From: Methylococcaceae bacterium
GTDB taxonomy: Bacteria; Pseudomonadota; Gammaproteobacteria; Methylococcales; Methylomonadaceae
Assembly (NCBI GenBank): GCA_947505055.1
Contig: CANNLO010000340.1
Coordinates: 1-5,349, forward strand
Length of the DNA stretch: 5,349 nucleotides
Direction of reading: 5' to 3'
In this document: piece after piece, positions 1-5,015 of the stretch
Position numbering within the stretch: the first letter of the stretch is position 1
Layout of the letters: each line of letters begins with the position of its first letter
Made by a program: the position numbers and the translations under genes
Notes under the pieces: generated by a model
The model's input: only the letters and a program-made list of their open reading frames with translations
Databases searched by the model: none
Told to the model about the DNA's origin: nothing

Positions 1-1073
1 CGTTGATAGTCACCCAGGCTAATGAATTAGTTGAGTCTCGTTATAATCTAACACTGGGTGAACAAAGGCTTATCTTCACGATGATTGCCAGAATTCAACC
101 CGAAGATGAAGATTTTAAACCTTATCGGATTAGTCTTAATGAGCTGGCTGAATTTTTAGGGATTAACAAAAATCACATTTACGCTGACTGCAAAAAGATC
201 ACTAAAAAACTGTTAGAGAAGGTCGTTGAGATACAGGAACCAGGAAGGTTACTGCAAACACACTGGGTTTCATCGGCCGACTATATCGACGGAACAGGCG
301 TGGTTAATTTAACCTTTGACCCATTGTTAAAGCCCTACCTGTTGCAGCTCAAGGGTAACTTTACGTCAAGTAAGCTTGAGATGTTATTGAGCTTTAAAAG
401 CCAGTACACAATGCGGATGTACTCATTGCTAAAGCAATATGAACGCTTAAATAGCCGTGAAGTAGAATTGCAACAACTGCGTGACATACTGGGAATTGGA
501 AAGGAGCAGTATAAGCTCTACAGTAATTTTAGAGATCGTGTTCTCGAACCAACCCAAAAAGAACTCAAAGCTAAAGCTGATTTAACTTTTGAATTTGATG
601 AGATCAAACAGGGGCGTAAAGTCGGCGCAATTCGCTTCCGAATTATTTCCAAGAAGCTCCTTGAAGCTAACTCAGAGCAAGTCTTAGTTGACGCAATTCC
701 TAGGACACTTGATTTACCCTCACCAGAAGCCCAAATAAGCTCCTTACTGGCTGAATTACTGAAATTGGTACCAGAGCAACATAAGGCGAAGAAAACAGTG
801 CAGGCGGCTTTAGAGGACTATGAAAAGAAGCATGGCTTTGACTATGTCAAACGCAATATCTTGTACAGCAATGCCAAAGCAGCTAAGTCTTATGCTGGGT
901 TCCTGAATACCGCTCTCAAGGAAGACTGGGGGCATGACTGGGAGCTTGAGCAACAGGAAGTATTAGTGATTAAAAAGGCAGTGGAAGTCTGGGAGCGTAA
1001 CGGATTTAGCAGTCAGAAAGAATACGATGACTTCATGTATCAAAAACAAATGAAGTCTTACGCCAAAGTTTAA
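1..1073 (+). CDS. rep: Rep_3-family plasmid replication initiator, 5'-truncated by window edge
   Basis: Plasmid replication initiator of the Rep_3 (RepB/RepE/Pi-like) family. Such proteins bind origin iterons with two winged-helix domains and open the origin. About 356 residues are visible. The N-terminal stretch VTQANELVESRYNLTLGEQR is the usual opening of the first winged helix (about residues 5-145 of the visible protein). The second winged helix covers about 150-220 (REVELQQLRDILGIG, then RFRIISKK). The C-terminal part contains YAGFLNTALKEDWG near 297-310, a block often seen at the end of these initiators. A TTG at position 3 could act as a start, but family members normally carry several more residues before this point, so the true start is probably upstream of the window. 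The gene ends with tandem TAA codons (1071-1076). Its promoter, and any iterons 5' of it, are not visible. It converges on the partition operon. The family call is firm; the exact start is unknown. Confidence 0.93.
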   Translation, partial: LIVTQANELVESRYNLTLGEQRLIFTMIARIQPEDEDFKPYRISLNELAEFLGINKNHIYADCKKITKKLLEKVVEIQEPGRLLQTHWVSSADYIDGTGVVNLTFDPLLKPYLLQLKGNFTSSKLEMLLSFKSQYTMRMYSLLKQYERLNSREVELQQLRDILGIGKEQYKLYSNFRDRVLEPTQKELKAKADLTFEFDEIKQGRKVGAIRFRIISKKLLEANSEQVLVDAIPRTLDLPSPEAQISSLLAELLKLVPEQHKAKKTVQAALEDYEKKHGFDYVKRNILYSNAKAAKSYAGFLNTALKEDWGHDWELEQQEVLVIKKAVEVWERNGFSSQKEYDDFMYQKQMKSYAKV

Positions 1074-1075
1074 TA

Positions 1076-1160
1076 AACACCAACAATGTTTAATAGGTTT
1101 CAATGATGTTAAATGAACACCAAAACACACCAAAGAAATTTAATAGAATCTAAAGGTGTT
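1076..1160. repeat. Cluster of TGGTGTT/AACACCA boxes in the rep-par convergent gap
   Basis: The 86-nt gap between the converging rep and partition genes holds several copies of a heptad box in both orientations. AACACCA occurs at 1076-1082 and 1116-1122. Close variants are TGATGTT at 1104-1110, CACACCA at 1126-1132 and AGGTGTT at 1154-1160. The same box recurs upstream of parA and in the tandem repeat at 2205-2262, so the par cassette is bracketed by it. Arrays of short boxes in mixed orientation are typical targets of RHH centromere-binding proteins. Binding by Rep is also possible. No convincing Rho-independent terminator is visible in the gap. Confidence 0.6.
1104..1122. promoter_or_regulatory. 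Second copy of the 19-bp palindromic site, distal to parA
   Basis: TGATGTTAAATGAACACCA matches the site in front of parA (2115-2133, TGGTGTTTAATGAACACCA) at 17 of 19 positions. It keeps the same 5-bp spacing between the inverted heptads. It lies beyond the 3' end of the partition operon, so it is not a promoter operator for that operon. A role as an extra partition (centromere) site or a Rep site is inferred. Confidence 0.5.
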
Positions 1161-1450
1161 TAAAGAGATTCATCGACCTCTGTTTTTATTTTTTCAATGA
1201 GTGCGTCACGCATGCTATCCGCAATAGAGCGTCTTACTTTTTTTGAGTATTTTTCAAGCAACTTGTATTCATATTCATTTAAGCGAACTGAAAGCTGTTT
1301 GTAGCCTCTTGTGGCATCTGGATCAAGAGGTGTTTTGTCTAGTTCAGTTTTGTCAGCATCATGAATAAAGCTTTTTATTTTATCTTCATTAGCGGAAGAA
1401 TTTAGCTCAGGTTGCTTTGTAACCAGTTGACTTGTTTTTTTAATGGCCAT
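1160..1450 (-). CDS. Ribbon-helix-helix partition protein (ParG/omega-like centromere-binding protein)
   Basis: Small 96-residue protein, probably the DNA-binding partner of the adjacent ParA. Residues about 51-88 read as an RHH fold: a beta strand KQLSVRLN, helix 1 EYEYKLLEKYSKKVRR, a turn, and helix 2 SIADSMRDALIEKI. Residues 1-48 are hydrophilic and low in predicted structure, like the mobile tails of ParG-type proteins that contact the ATPase. The start ATG at 1450-1448 overlaps the end of parA by 11 nt, which implies translational coupling. A purine-rich GAAGAAA lies just upstream. In type Ib partition systems this protein binds the centromere and represses the operon; the repeated TGGTGTT boxes nearby are its likely targets. 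Oddly, the tail has no arginine before R48, although ParG uses a tail arginine to stimulate ATP hydrolysis. The RHH class is fairly secure from sequence. The partition role rests on context. Confidence 0.82.
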   Translation of the reverse strand: MAIKKTSQLVTKQPELNSSANEDKIKSFIHDADKTELDKTPLDPDATRGYKQLSVRLNEYEYKLLEKYSKKVRRSIADSMRDALIEKIKTEVDESL

Positions 1451-2093
1451 AAATTTCTTCGATTAAGTCAGTTATTTCTTTTTTAGCTTTTTTAGCGCTT
1501 TCACTAGAGATTTCAATTTCAACAACACCCAGTCCCTCTGGAATTGAATCGCGGTATATTTTTCTGTCCCGAATAATGGTGTTTAATAATTTAATTTCTG
1601 GGAATTCAGAAAAGAATTCTTTGGCCTCATCTGCTTCTTGAATAATCGGATTGGTAGGTCCCATGCTTAAAATAGCTAATGCGCGTAGATTAGGATTAAT
1701 GATCCTTGAATCATTAATTATTTTTTGCATGTCCGGAATGGTATTAAGATCGAGCTGGGATGGCCTAACTGGAATGAGTAGTGTATGAGCAACGACCATA
1801 GACGATCTTAACTCAGGAGAATCCCTGCCGGCCGCATCAACGACAACATAGTCATAACGTTTATCTAAATCAACAAGCGTTTTATGTATTTCATCGTATT
1901 TTTGAACACAATGTACGGCGCCTTTATTCGGTTGATTTGTTGATCGCTCAAGAGACCATCCAGCAGCCGATGCTTGTTTATCAGCATCTACTAGCATAAC
2001 GTCCTTCCCTGCTTGAGCTAATGCCGCACAAATATTCATGGCGATAGTCGACTTGCCACTCCCGCCTTTTCTCCCGCCCACTAGTAGAATCAT
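1440..2093 (-). CDS. parA: ParA-family partition ATPase (type Ib, ParF-like)
   Basis: P-loop ATPase of 217 residues that moves or positions plasmid copies on the nucleoid together with a centromere-binding partner. The deviant Walker A motif is KGGSGKST at residues 9-16, with signature lysine K9 and catalytic-loop K14. The A' motif VDADKQAS begins with V35 (D36, D38, Q40). The Walker B region is YVVVDAAGRDS (D86), followed by the LLIPVRPSQLDL strand-loop at about 105-116. There is no N-terminal helix-turn-helix, and the length fits the small type Ib class (roughly 200-230 residues). Regulation therefore probably falls to the RHH protein encoded immediately downstream and overlapping by 11 nt. 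The ATG at 2093 is the natural start because Walker A begins nine residues later. Only a weak GAG is seen upstream as a ribosome site. A palindromic operator-like site lies 22 bp upstream of the start codon. Confidence 0.93.
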   Translation of the reverse strand: MILLVGGRKGGSGKSTIAMNICAALAQAGKDVMLVDADKQASAAGWSLERSTNQPNKGAVHCVQKYDEIHKTLVDLDKRYDYVVVDAAGRDSPELRSSMVVAHTLLIPVRPSQLDLNTIPDMQKIINDSRIINPNLRALAILSMGPTNPIIQEADEAKEFFSEFPEIKLLNTIIRDRKIYRDSIPEGLGVVEIEISSESAKKAKKEITDLIEEIYGH

Positions 2094-2114
2094 GATCTCA
2101 CACTTTAATGGTTG

Positions 2115-2133
2115 TGGTGTTTAATGAACACCA
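2115..2133. promoter_or_regulatory. Palindromic operator-like site upstream of parA
   Basis: TGGTGTTTAATGAACACCA consists of two perfect inverted heptads (2115-2121 and 2127-2133) separated by 5 bp. It lies just 5' of parA and overlaps the expected transcription start of the candidate par promoter (-10 at 2139-2144). That is where an RHH autorepressor would act. Binding is inferred. A 17/19 copy lies at 1104-1122. Confidence 0.55.
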
Positions 2134-2138
2134 AAAAT

Positions 2139-2167
2139 ATTTTATGAGCATCATAGTACACCAATAA
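2139..2167 (-). promoter_or_regulatory. Candidate promoter of the par operon
   Basis: On the minus strand TAAAAT (2144-2139) is a 5/6 match to a sigma-70 -10 element. A 17-bp spacer separates it from TTATTG (2167-2162), a poor -35. Transcription would start near 2132, inside the 19-bp palindrome, leaving a leader of about 40 nt before the parA ATG. The weak -35 makes this tentative. Position relative to parA and to the operator is the main support. Confidence 0.35.
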
Positions 2168-2184
2168 GGTTTTTAAAATACCTT
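2166..2184. repeat. AT-rich imperfect palindrome
   Basis: AAGGT at 2166-2170 and ACCTT at 2180-2184 flank an AT-only core. The 19 bases are nearly self-complementary, with only two non-pairing bases (one base pair) plus the unpaired centre. The surrounding segment (about 2164-2205) is almost all A/T and directly abuts the tandem repeats at 2205-2262. An AT-rich stretch next to iterons can serve as a DNA-unwinding element; this is inference. It also overlaps the -35 side of the candidate par promoter. Confidence 0.35.
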
Positions 2185-2204
2185 TAAATTTTAATAAACA
2201 CAAA

Positions 2205-2262
2205 TGAATACCACTGGTGTTTAGTGAATACCACTGGTGTTTAGTGAATGTCTAATGGTGTT
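2205..2262. repeat. 20-bp tandem repeat array of TGGTGTT boxes (iteron- or centromere-like)
   Basis: The 20-mer TGAATACCACTGGTGTTTAG occurs twice in perfect tandem (2205-2224 and 2225-2244). A third, degenerate copy keeps TGAAT (2245-2249) and TGGTGTT (2256-2262). The three TGGTGTT boxes start at 2215, 2235 and 2256, so they recur every 20-21 bp, two turns of the helix, on one DNA face. Each full unit also contains the near-palindrome AATACCA-C-TGGTGTT. The period fits Rep_3 iterons. The shared heptad fits the sites around parA equally well, so this may be replication origin, partition centromere or both. Confidence 0.65.
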
Positions 2263-2273
2263 GCAATTTAATC

Positions 2274-2301
2274 TTCGTAAGCTACCTGTACGGCAGTGAA
2301 C
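2274..2301 (-). CRISPR. Solitary type I-F CRISPR repeat-like unit (candidate RNA anti-CRISPR)
   Basis: Read on the minus strand from 2301 down to 2274, this 28-bp unit begins GTTCACTGCCGTACAGG and continues TAGCTTACGAA. Against the type I-F repeat as remembered (same first 17 bases, then CAGCTTAGAAA) it differs only at positions 18, 25 and 26, giving 25/28. The Cas6f-type hairpin is kept: CTGCC (positions 6-10) pairs with GGTAG (16-20) around the loop GTACA, and the change at position 18 becomes a G-U wobble in RNA. The other two changes fall in the part that forms the crRNA 5' handle. No second good copy lies at repeat-spacer distance on either side, and no cas gene is in the window, so this is not an ordinary array. 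Solo repeats on phages and plasmids are known to include RNA anti-CRISPRs (RacrIF1 type), which occupy Cas6f/Cas7f. That role here is inferred. It could also be a relic mini-array. No convincing promoter or terminator was found for it. Confidence 0.72.
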
Positions 2302-2493
2302 ATCAGATTACACCTAAACTACGATAGAGCAATTACTTAGTAAACTGGGGGATTGACTGTAACAAGTTGATCCATTTTTTACGCGTAGTTAGATGCGTAC
2401 CAGTAGCGCCTTAGGTTGTTGTTTAAACTACCCCTATCTATTAGGTAATCACTATGTTGTGCGAGCATTTACGCTAACAACCTATAGACGCTG
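2302..2493. other. Gene-free segment between the repeat unit and the hsdR promoter
   Basis: This is the main unexplained part of the 489-nt gap 2094-2582. It is less AT-rich than the par-proximal half and carries no TGGTGTT boxes. The only ORF noticed is a 38-codon frame from ATG 2393 to TAG 2509 without a ribosome site, which is not believed. Contents seen are a direct repeat TAAACTAC (2315-2322 and 2424-2431), the inverted repeat annotated separately, and a TTGACT at 2353-2358 with no matching -10. The segment may hold the promoter for the minus-strand repeat unit and regulatory sites for hsdR. Nothing more can be assigned. Confidence 0.5.
2412..2484. repeat. 9-bp inverted repeat flanking the hsdR upstream region
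   Basis: TAGGTTGTT (2412-2420) and its perfect complement AACAACCTA (2476-2484) are separated by 55 bp. The right arm ends 9 bp before the TATAAT at 2494-2499, so it sits inside the promoter. A pair of distant half-sites with one arm in the promoter suggests a repressor operator, possibly with looping, but no regulator gene is in the window. Chance occurrence cannot be excluded. Confidence 0.4.
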
Positions 2494-2499
2494 TATAAT
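2494..2499 (+). promoter_or_regulatory. Candidate -10 element of the hsdRM promoter
   Basis: TATAAT is a perfect sigma-70 -10 hexamer, 83 bp before the hsdR start. No good -35 lies at 16-18 bp; the nearest T-rich option, TTTACG at 2468-2473, is 20 bp away. Transcription would start near 2506 and leave a leader of about 77 nt. The missing -35 suggests either activation or a weak promoter. Confidence 0.5.
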
Positions 2500-2514
2500 T
2501 GGCCGTTAGAATTC

Positions 2515-2539
2515 GGCTGCCAACCCAGTTGGGATAGCC
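2515..2539 (+). promoter_or_regulatory. Hairpin in the hsdR 5' leader
   Basis: In the predicted leader, CCAAC (2520-2524) pairs with GTTGG (2528-2532) around a 3-nt loop. This is extended by GGCT (2515-2518) with AGCC (2536-2539) across a small internal loop. No T-run follows, so it is not a classical terminator. It ends about 28 nt before the weak ribosome site and could affect mRNA stability or translation. Confidence 0.35.
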
Positions 2540-2566
2540 TGAATAGACTATGATTGTCATTTAAAC

Positions 2567-2571
2567 AGGGA
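2567..2571 (+). promoter_or_regulatory. Weak ribosome binding site of hsdR
   Basis: AGGGA lies 11 nt before the ATG at 2583, slightly far but the only purine-rich match. It supports ATG 2583 over any other start. The upstream in-frame ATG at 2550 is closed by TAA after four codons, so it cannot extend the protein. Confidence 0.45.
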
Positions 2572-2582
2572 ACTTCACACCT

Positions 2583-5012
2583 ATGGGCAGTAAAAAGGAA
2601 CTTTCTGAAAACAGCATTTATACGCACTTTATTCTTCCTGCTCTGATCAAGGCTGGTTGGGATTTAGAAAAACAAATTCGTGAAAATGTGTATTTCACTG
2701 ATGGTCGCATTTATGTCAATGGTAAAAAAACTACGCGAGGCGTAAAGAAATTTGCCGATGTTATCCTGTACTATAAACCCAATATTCCGGTTGCTATCAT
2801 TGAAGCCAAGAATAACAAACTGGCAATCGGCGCAGGGATGCAACAGGTTTTGGATTATGGTGCAATTTTAGATATCCCAGTGATATTTAGTTCAAACGGT
2901 GATGGCTTCGTTGAGCATGATAGATCAGGTTATTCGCCTATTATTGAACGTCAATTAATGCTTGATGATTTTCCTTCACCGCAAGAGTTATGGGAAAAAT
3001 ATCAGCATTATAAAGGCATCAAAACAACCGAAGCCGCTAAGCTTGCAGAGTTTAATTACTTCTTTGATGTCTCTGGACGTAGCCCACGGTACTATCAACA
3101 AATTGCCATTAACCGCTCAGTAGAAGCTATCGCTAACGGACAAAACCGTTTGTTGTTAGTCATGGCAACAGGTACGGGTAAAACTTATACCGCCTTCCAG
3201 ATTATGTATCGTTTATGGAAAAGTGGCACAAAGAAGCGAGTGTTATTTTTAGCAGATAGAAATGCTTTACTAGACCAAGCTAAACGTAACGATTTCAAAC
3301 ACTTTAAAGATAAGATGACGATTATTCGTCATAAAGAAATAGACAAAGCTTTTGAAATTTATCTTGCCTTGTATCAAGGATTAACCAATTACGATGAAGA
3401 CACGGATGCTTACCGCCAATTTAGCCCGACATTTTTTGATTTGATTGTTGTAGATGAGTGTCATCGTGGAAGTGCAGCAACTGATAGCGCGTGGCGTGAA
3501 ATCTTGGAGTATTTTAGCTCTGCTACTCATATTGGTTTAACTGCGACGCCAAAAGAAACGCATGACGTATCAAACATTGATTATTTTGGTGCGCCTGTTT
3601 ATATCTATTCTTTAAAACAAGGCATAGATGATGGTTTTCTTGCACCGTATAAGGTGATTCGTTTTGGCTTAAATATTGATCTGGAAGGTTGGCGTCCTGA
3701 ACTTGGGAAAATTGACAAGCAAGGATTATTAGTTGATGACCGCGTATATAACACCAAAGACTATGACCGTAATTTAGTCATTGATGAACGCACACAATTA
3801 GTAGCGAAACAGGTCATGGCCTTTTTGCGAAAAACCAACGTTTACGACAAGACCATCATCTTTTGCGTTGATATTGAACATGCTACACGAATGCGCCAAG
3901 CGATTGTTAATGAAGCCTCTGATTTAGTATTGGAAAGTTACAAATATGTAATGAAAATTACGGGGGATGATAACGAAGGTAAGCTTGAGCTTGATAATTT
4001 CACCAACTCCGAAGAACGCTACCCGGTCATTGCCGTCACTTCAAAACTGATGACCACAGGCATTGATGCAAAAACTTGCAAATTGATTGTACTGGATGCC
4101 AATATTGGTTCAATGACTGAATTTAAGCAGATTATTGGACGAGGTACACGCGTTGATGAAGAATACGGCAAGATGTTCTTTACCATCATGGACTTTCGCA
4201 ACGTCACTGACTTGTTTGCCGATAAAAAGTTTGATGGTGAACCGGTCATGATTAAAACCGTTTTGAATGTTGATGAAACCACCGAATTAACTGACGATTG
4301 TATTTACGGTTCTACTGACGAAAGCATTGTTGATTTGTTGACCGGTGAAGCGGTTGATTTTGATTCAACTGAACCTGTTATCACTCATGACAATGACGAC
4401 ATCACCCCCATTATTGGCGGTGGTGGCGAAATAATTATTGAACCACCGCTCAAGGTTTATGTTGCAGGCATAGCCGTTACGCTACTCAGTGAACGAGTGC
4501 AACACTTGGACCCAGATGGCAATCTAATCACCGAAAGTCTAAAAGATTACACCAAGAAAACCCTGCTCAAAGAGTTTCGCAGTCTTGATGATTTTCTAAC
4601 GCGCTGGAATACCGCAGACAAGAAAAAAGCCTTACTTGATGAGTTAGAGCAACACGGCATAATGTTGGAGAACTTGCGCGAAGAGGTCAAAAGGGACTTG
4701 GATATTTTTGACTTGATTTGCCATGTTGCCTGGGATTCACCGGCTCTAACACGAAGTGAACGTGCTAATAATGTCCGTAAGCGTGATTATTTTTCTCAAT
4801 ACGGTAAACAAGCTCAGCAAGTACTGGAAGCTCTGCTTGATAAATACGCCGATGGTGGTATTGAGAATATTGAAAACTTGGATGTGCTACGCCTTGATCC
4901 CATTAGCACCATAGGCAGACCCGTTGAGATTTTTAAACTGTTCGGTGGCAAAGAACACTATCTAACCGCATTAAAAAACCTAGAAACAGAAATTTACAGT
5001 ATAGCGGCATAA
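2583..5012 (+). CDS. hsdR: Type I restriction enzyme, R (translocase-nuclease) subunit, EcoEI-like
   Basis: Motor and nuclease subunit of a type I restriction-modification complex. It translocates DNA using ATP and cuts unmodified DNA when assembled with HsdM and HsdS. The 809-residue length is close to that of EcoEI HsdR. An N-terminal PD-(D/E)xK nuclease is seen: D59 in FADVILYY, E74-A-K76 in IIEAKNNK, and a RecB-like QxxxY (Q88-Y92). The SF2 helicase core follows: Walker A ATGTGKT (195-201), DECH (291-294), TATP (320-323), TTGID (491-495) and QIIGRGTR (516-523). An acidic linker with a GGGG run (613-616) leads to the C-terminal EcoEI-type domain (about 640-809), which is expected to dock on HsdM. 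All catalytic motifs are intact, so it should be active. The tandem stop TAATAA is followed directly by the hsdM ATG, giving the order R-M seen in the EcoAI/EcoEI family. The only plausible promoter is upstream of hsdR, so R would be made with M from one transcript. Confidence 0.96.
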   Translation: MGSKKELSENSIYTHFILPALIKAGWDLEKQIRENVYFTDGRIYVNGKKTTRGVKKFADVILYYKPNIPVAIIEAKNNKLAIGAGMQQVLDYGAILDIPVIFSSNGDGFVEHDRSGYSPIIERQLMLDDFPSPQELWEKYQHYKGIKTTEAAKLAEFNYFFDVSGRSPRYYQQIAINRSVEAIANGQNRLLLVMATGTGKTYTAFQIMYRLWKSGTKKRVLFLADRNALLDQAKRNDFKHFKDKMTIIRHKEIDKAFEIYLALYQGLTNYDEDTDAYRQFSPTFFDLIVVDECHRGSAATDSAWREILEYFSSATHIGLTATPKETHDVSNIDYFGAPVYIYSLKQGIDDGFLAPYKVIRFGLNIDLEGWRPELGKIDKQGLLVDDRVYNTKDYDRNLVIDERTQLVAKQVMAFLRKTNVYDKTIIFCVDIEHATRMRQAIVNEASDLVLESYKYVMKITGDDNEGKLELDNFTNSEERYPVIAVTSKLMTTGIDAKTCKLIVLDANIGSMTEFKQIIGRGTRVDEEYGKMFFTIMDFRNVTDLFADKKFDGEPVMIKTVLNVDETTELTDDCIYGSTDESIVDLLTGEAVDFDSTEPVITHDNDDITPIIGGGGEIIIEPPLKVYVAGIAVTLLSERVQHLDPDGNLITESLKDYTKKTLLKEFRSLDDFLTRWNTADKKKALLDELEQHGIMLENLREEVKRDLDIFDLICHVAWDSPALTRSERANNVRKRDYFSQYGKQAQQVLEALLDKYADGGIENIENLDVLRLDPISTIGRPVEIFKLFGGKEHYLTALKNLETEIYSIAA

Positions 5013-5015
5013 TAA

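Noticed and set aside
2353..2358. TTGACT as a -35 element on the plus strand
   Set aside because: No acceptable -10 follows at 16-18 bp; only a T-run is present there.
2274..2363. A genuine CRISPR array
   Set aside because: Only one good repeat exists. The putative second copy lacks the hairpin and is off-spacing, and no cas genes are present in the window.
2337..2365. Minus-strand promoter for the lone CRISPR-like repeat (TTGTTA, 17 bp, TACTAA)
   Set aside because: The spacing and position are right, but the -10 matches only 3 of 6 and lacks the key final T. It is too weak to annotate.
2393..2509. 38-codon ORF on the plus strand upstream of hsdR
   Set aside because: It has no ribosome site, runs across the candidate promoter, contains no recognisable motif, and the cysteine/tyrosine-rich translation looks accidental.
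2474..2509. Integron attC site (CTAAC ... GTTAG)
   Set aside because: Only five bases pair, the core positions do not fit the attC consensus, and no integrase or cassette pattern is seen.
2491..2513. XerC/XerD (dif-like) recombination site around TATAA-TTGGCC-GTTAG
   Set aside because: Only the TATAA half resembles the XerC arm; the other arm does not match the XerD consensus.
2515..2539. Rho-independent terminator before hsdR
   Set aside because: The stem is interrupted and no T-run follows. It lies downstream of the best promoter, so a leader hairpin fits better.
4019..4282. 87-codon ORF on the minus strand inside hsdR
   Set aside because: It lies fully antisense to the conserved helicase motifs V and VI of HsdR, has no recognisable domain, and is a shadow of the coding frame.
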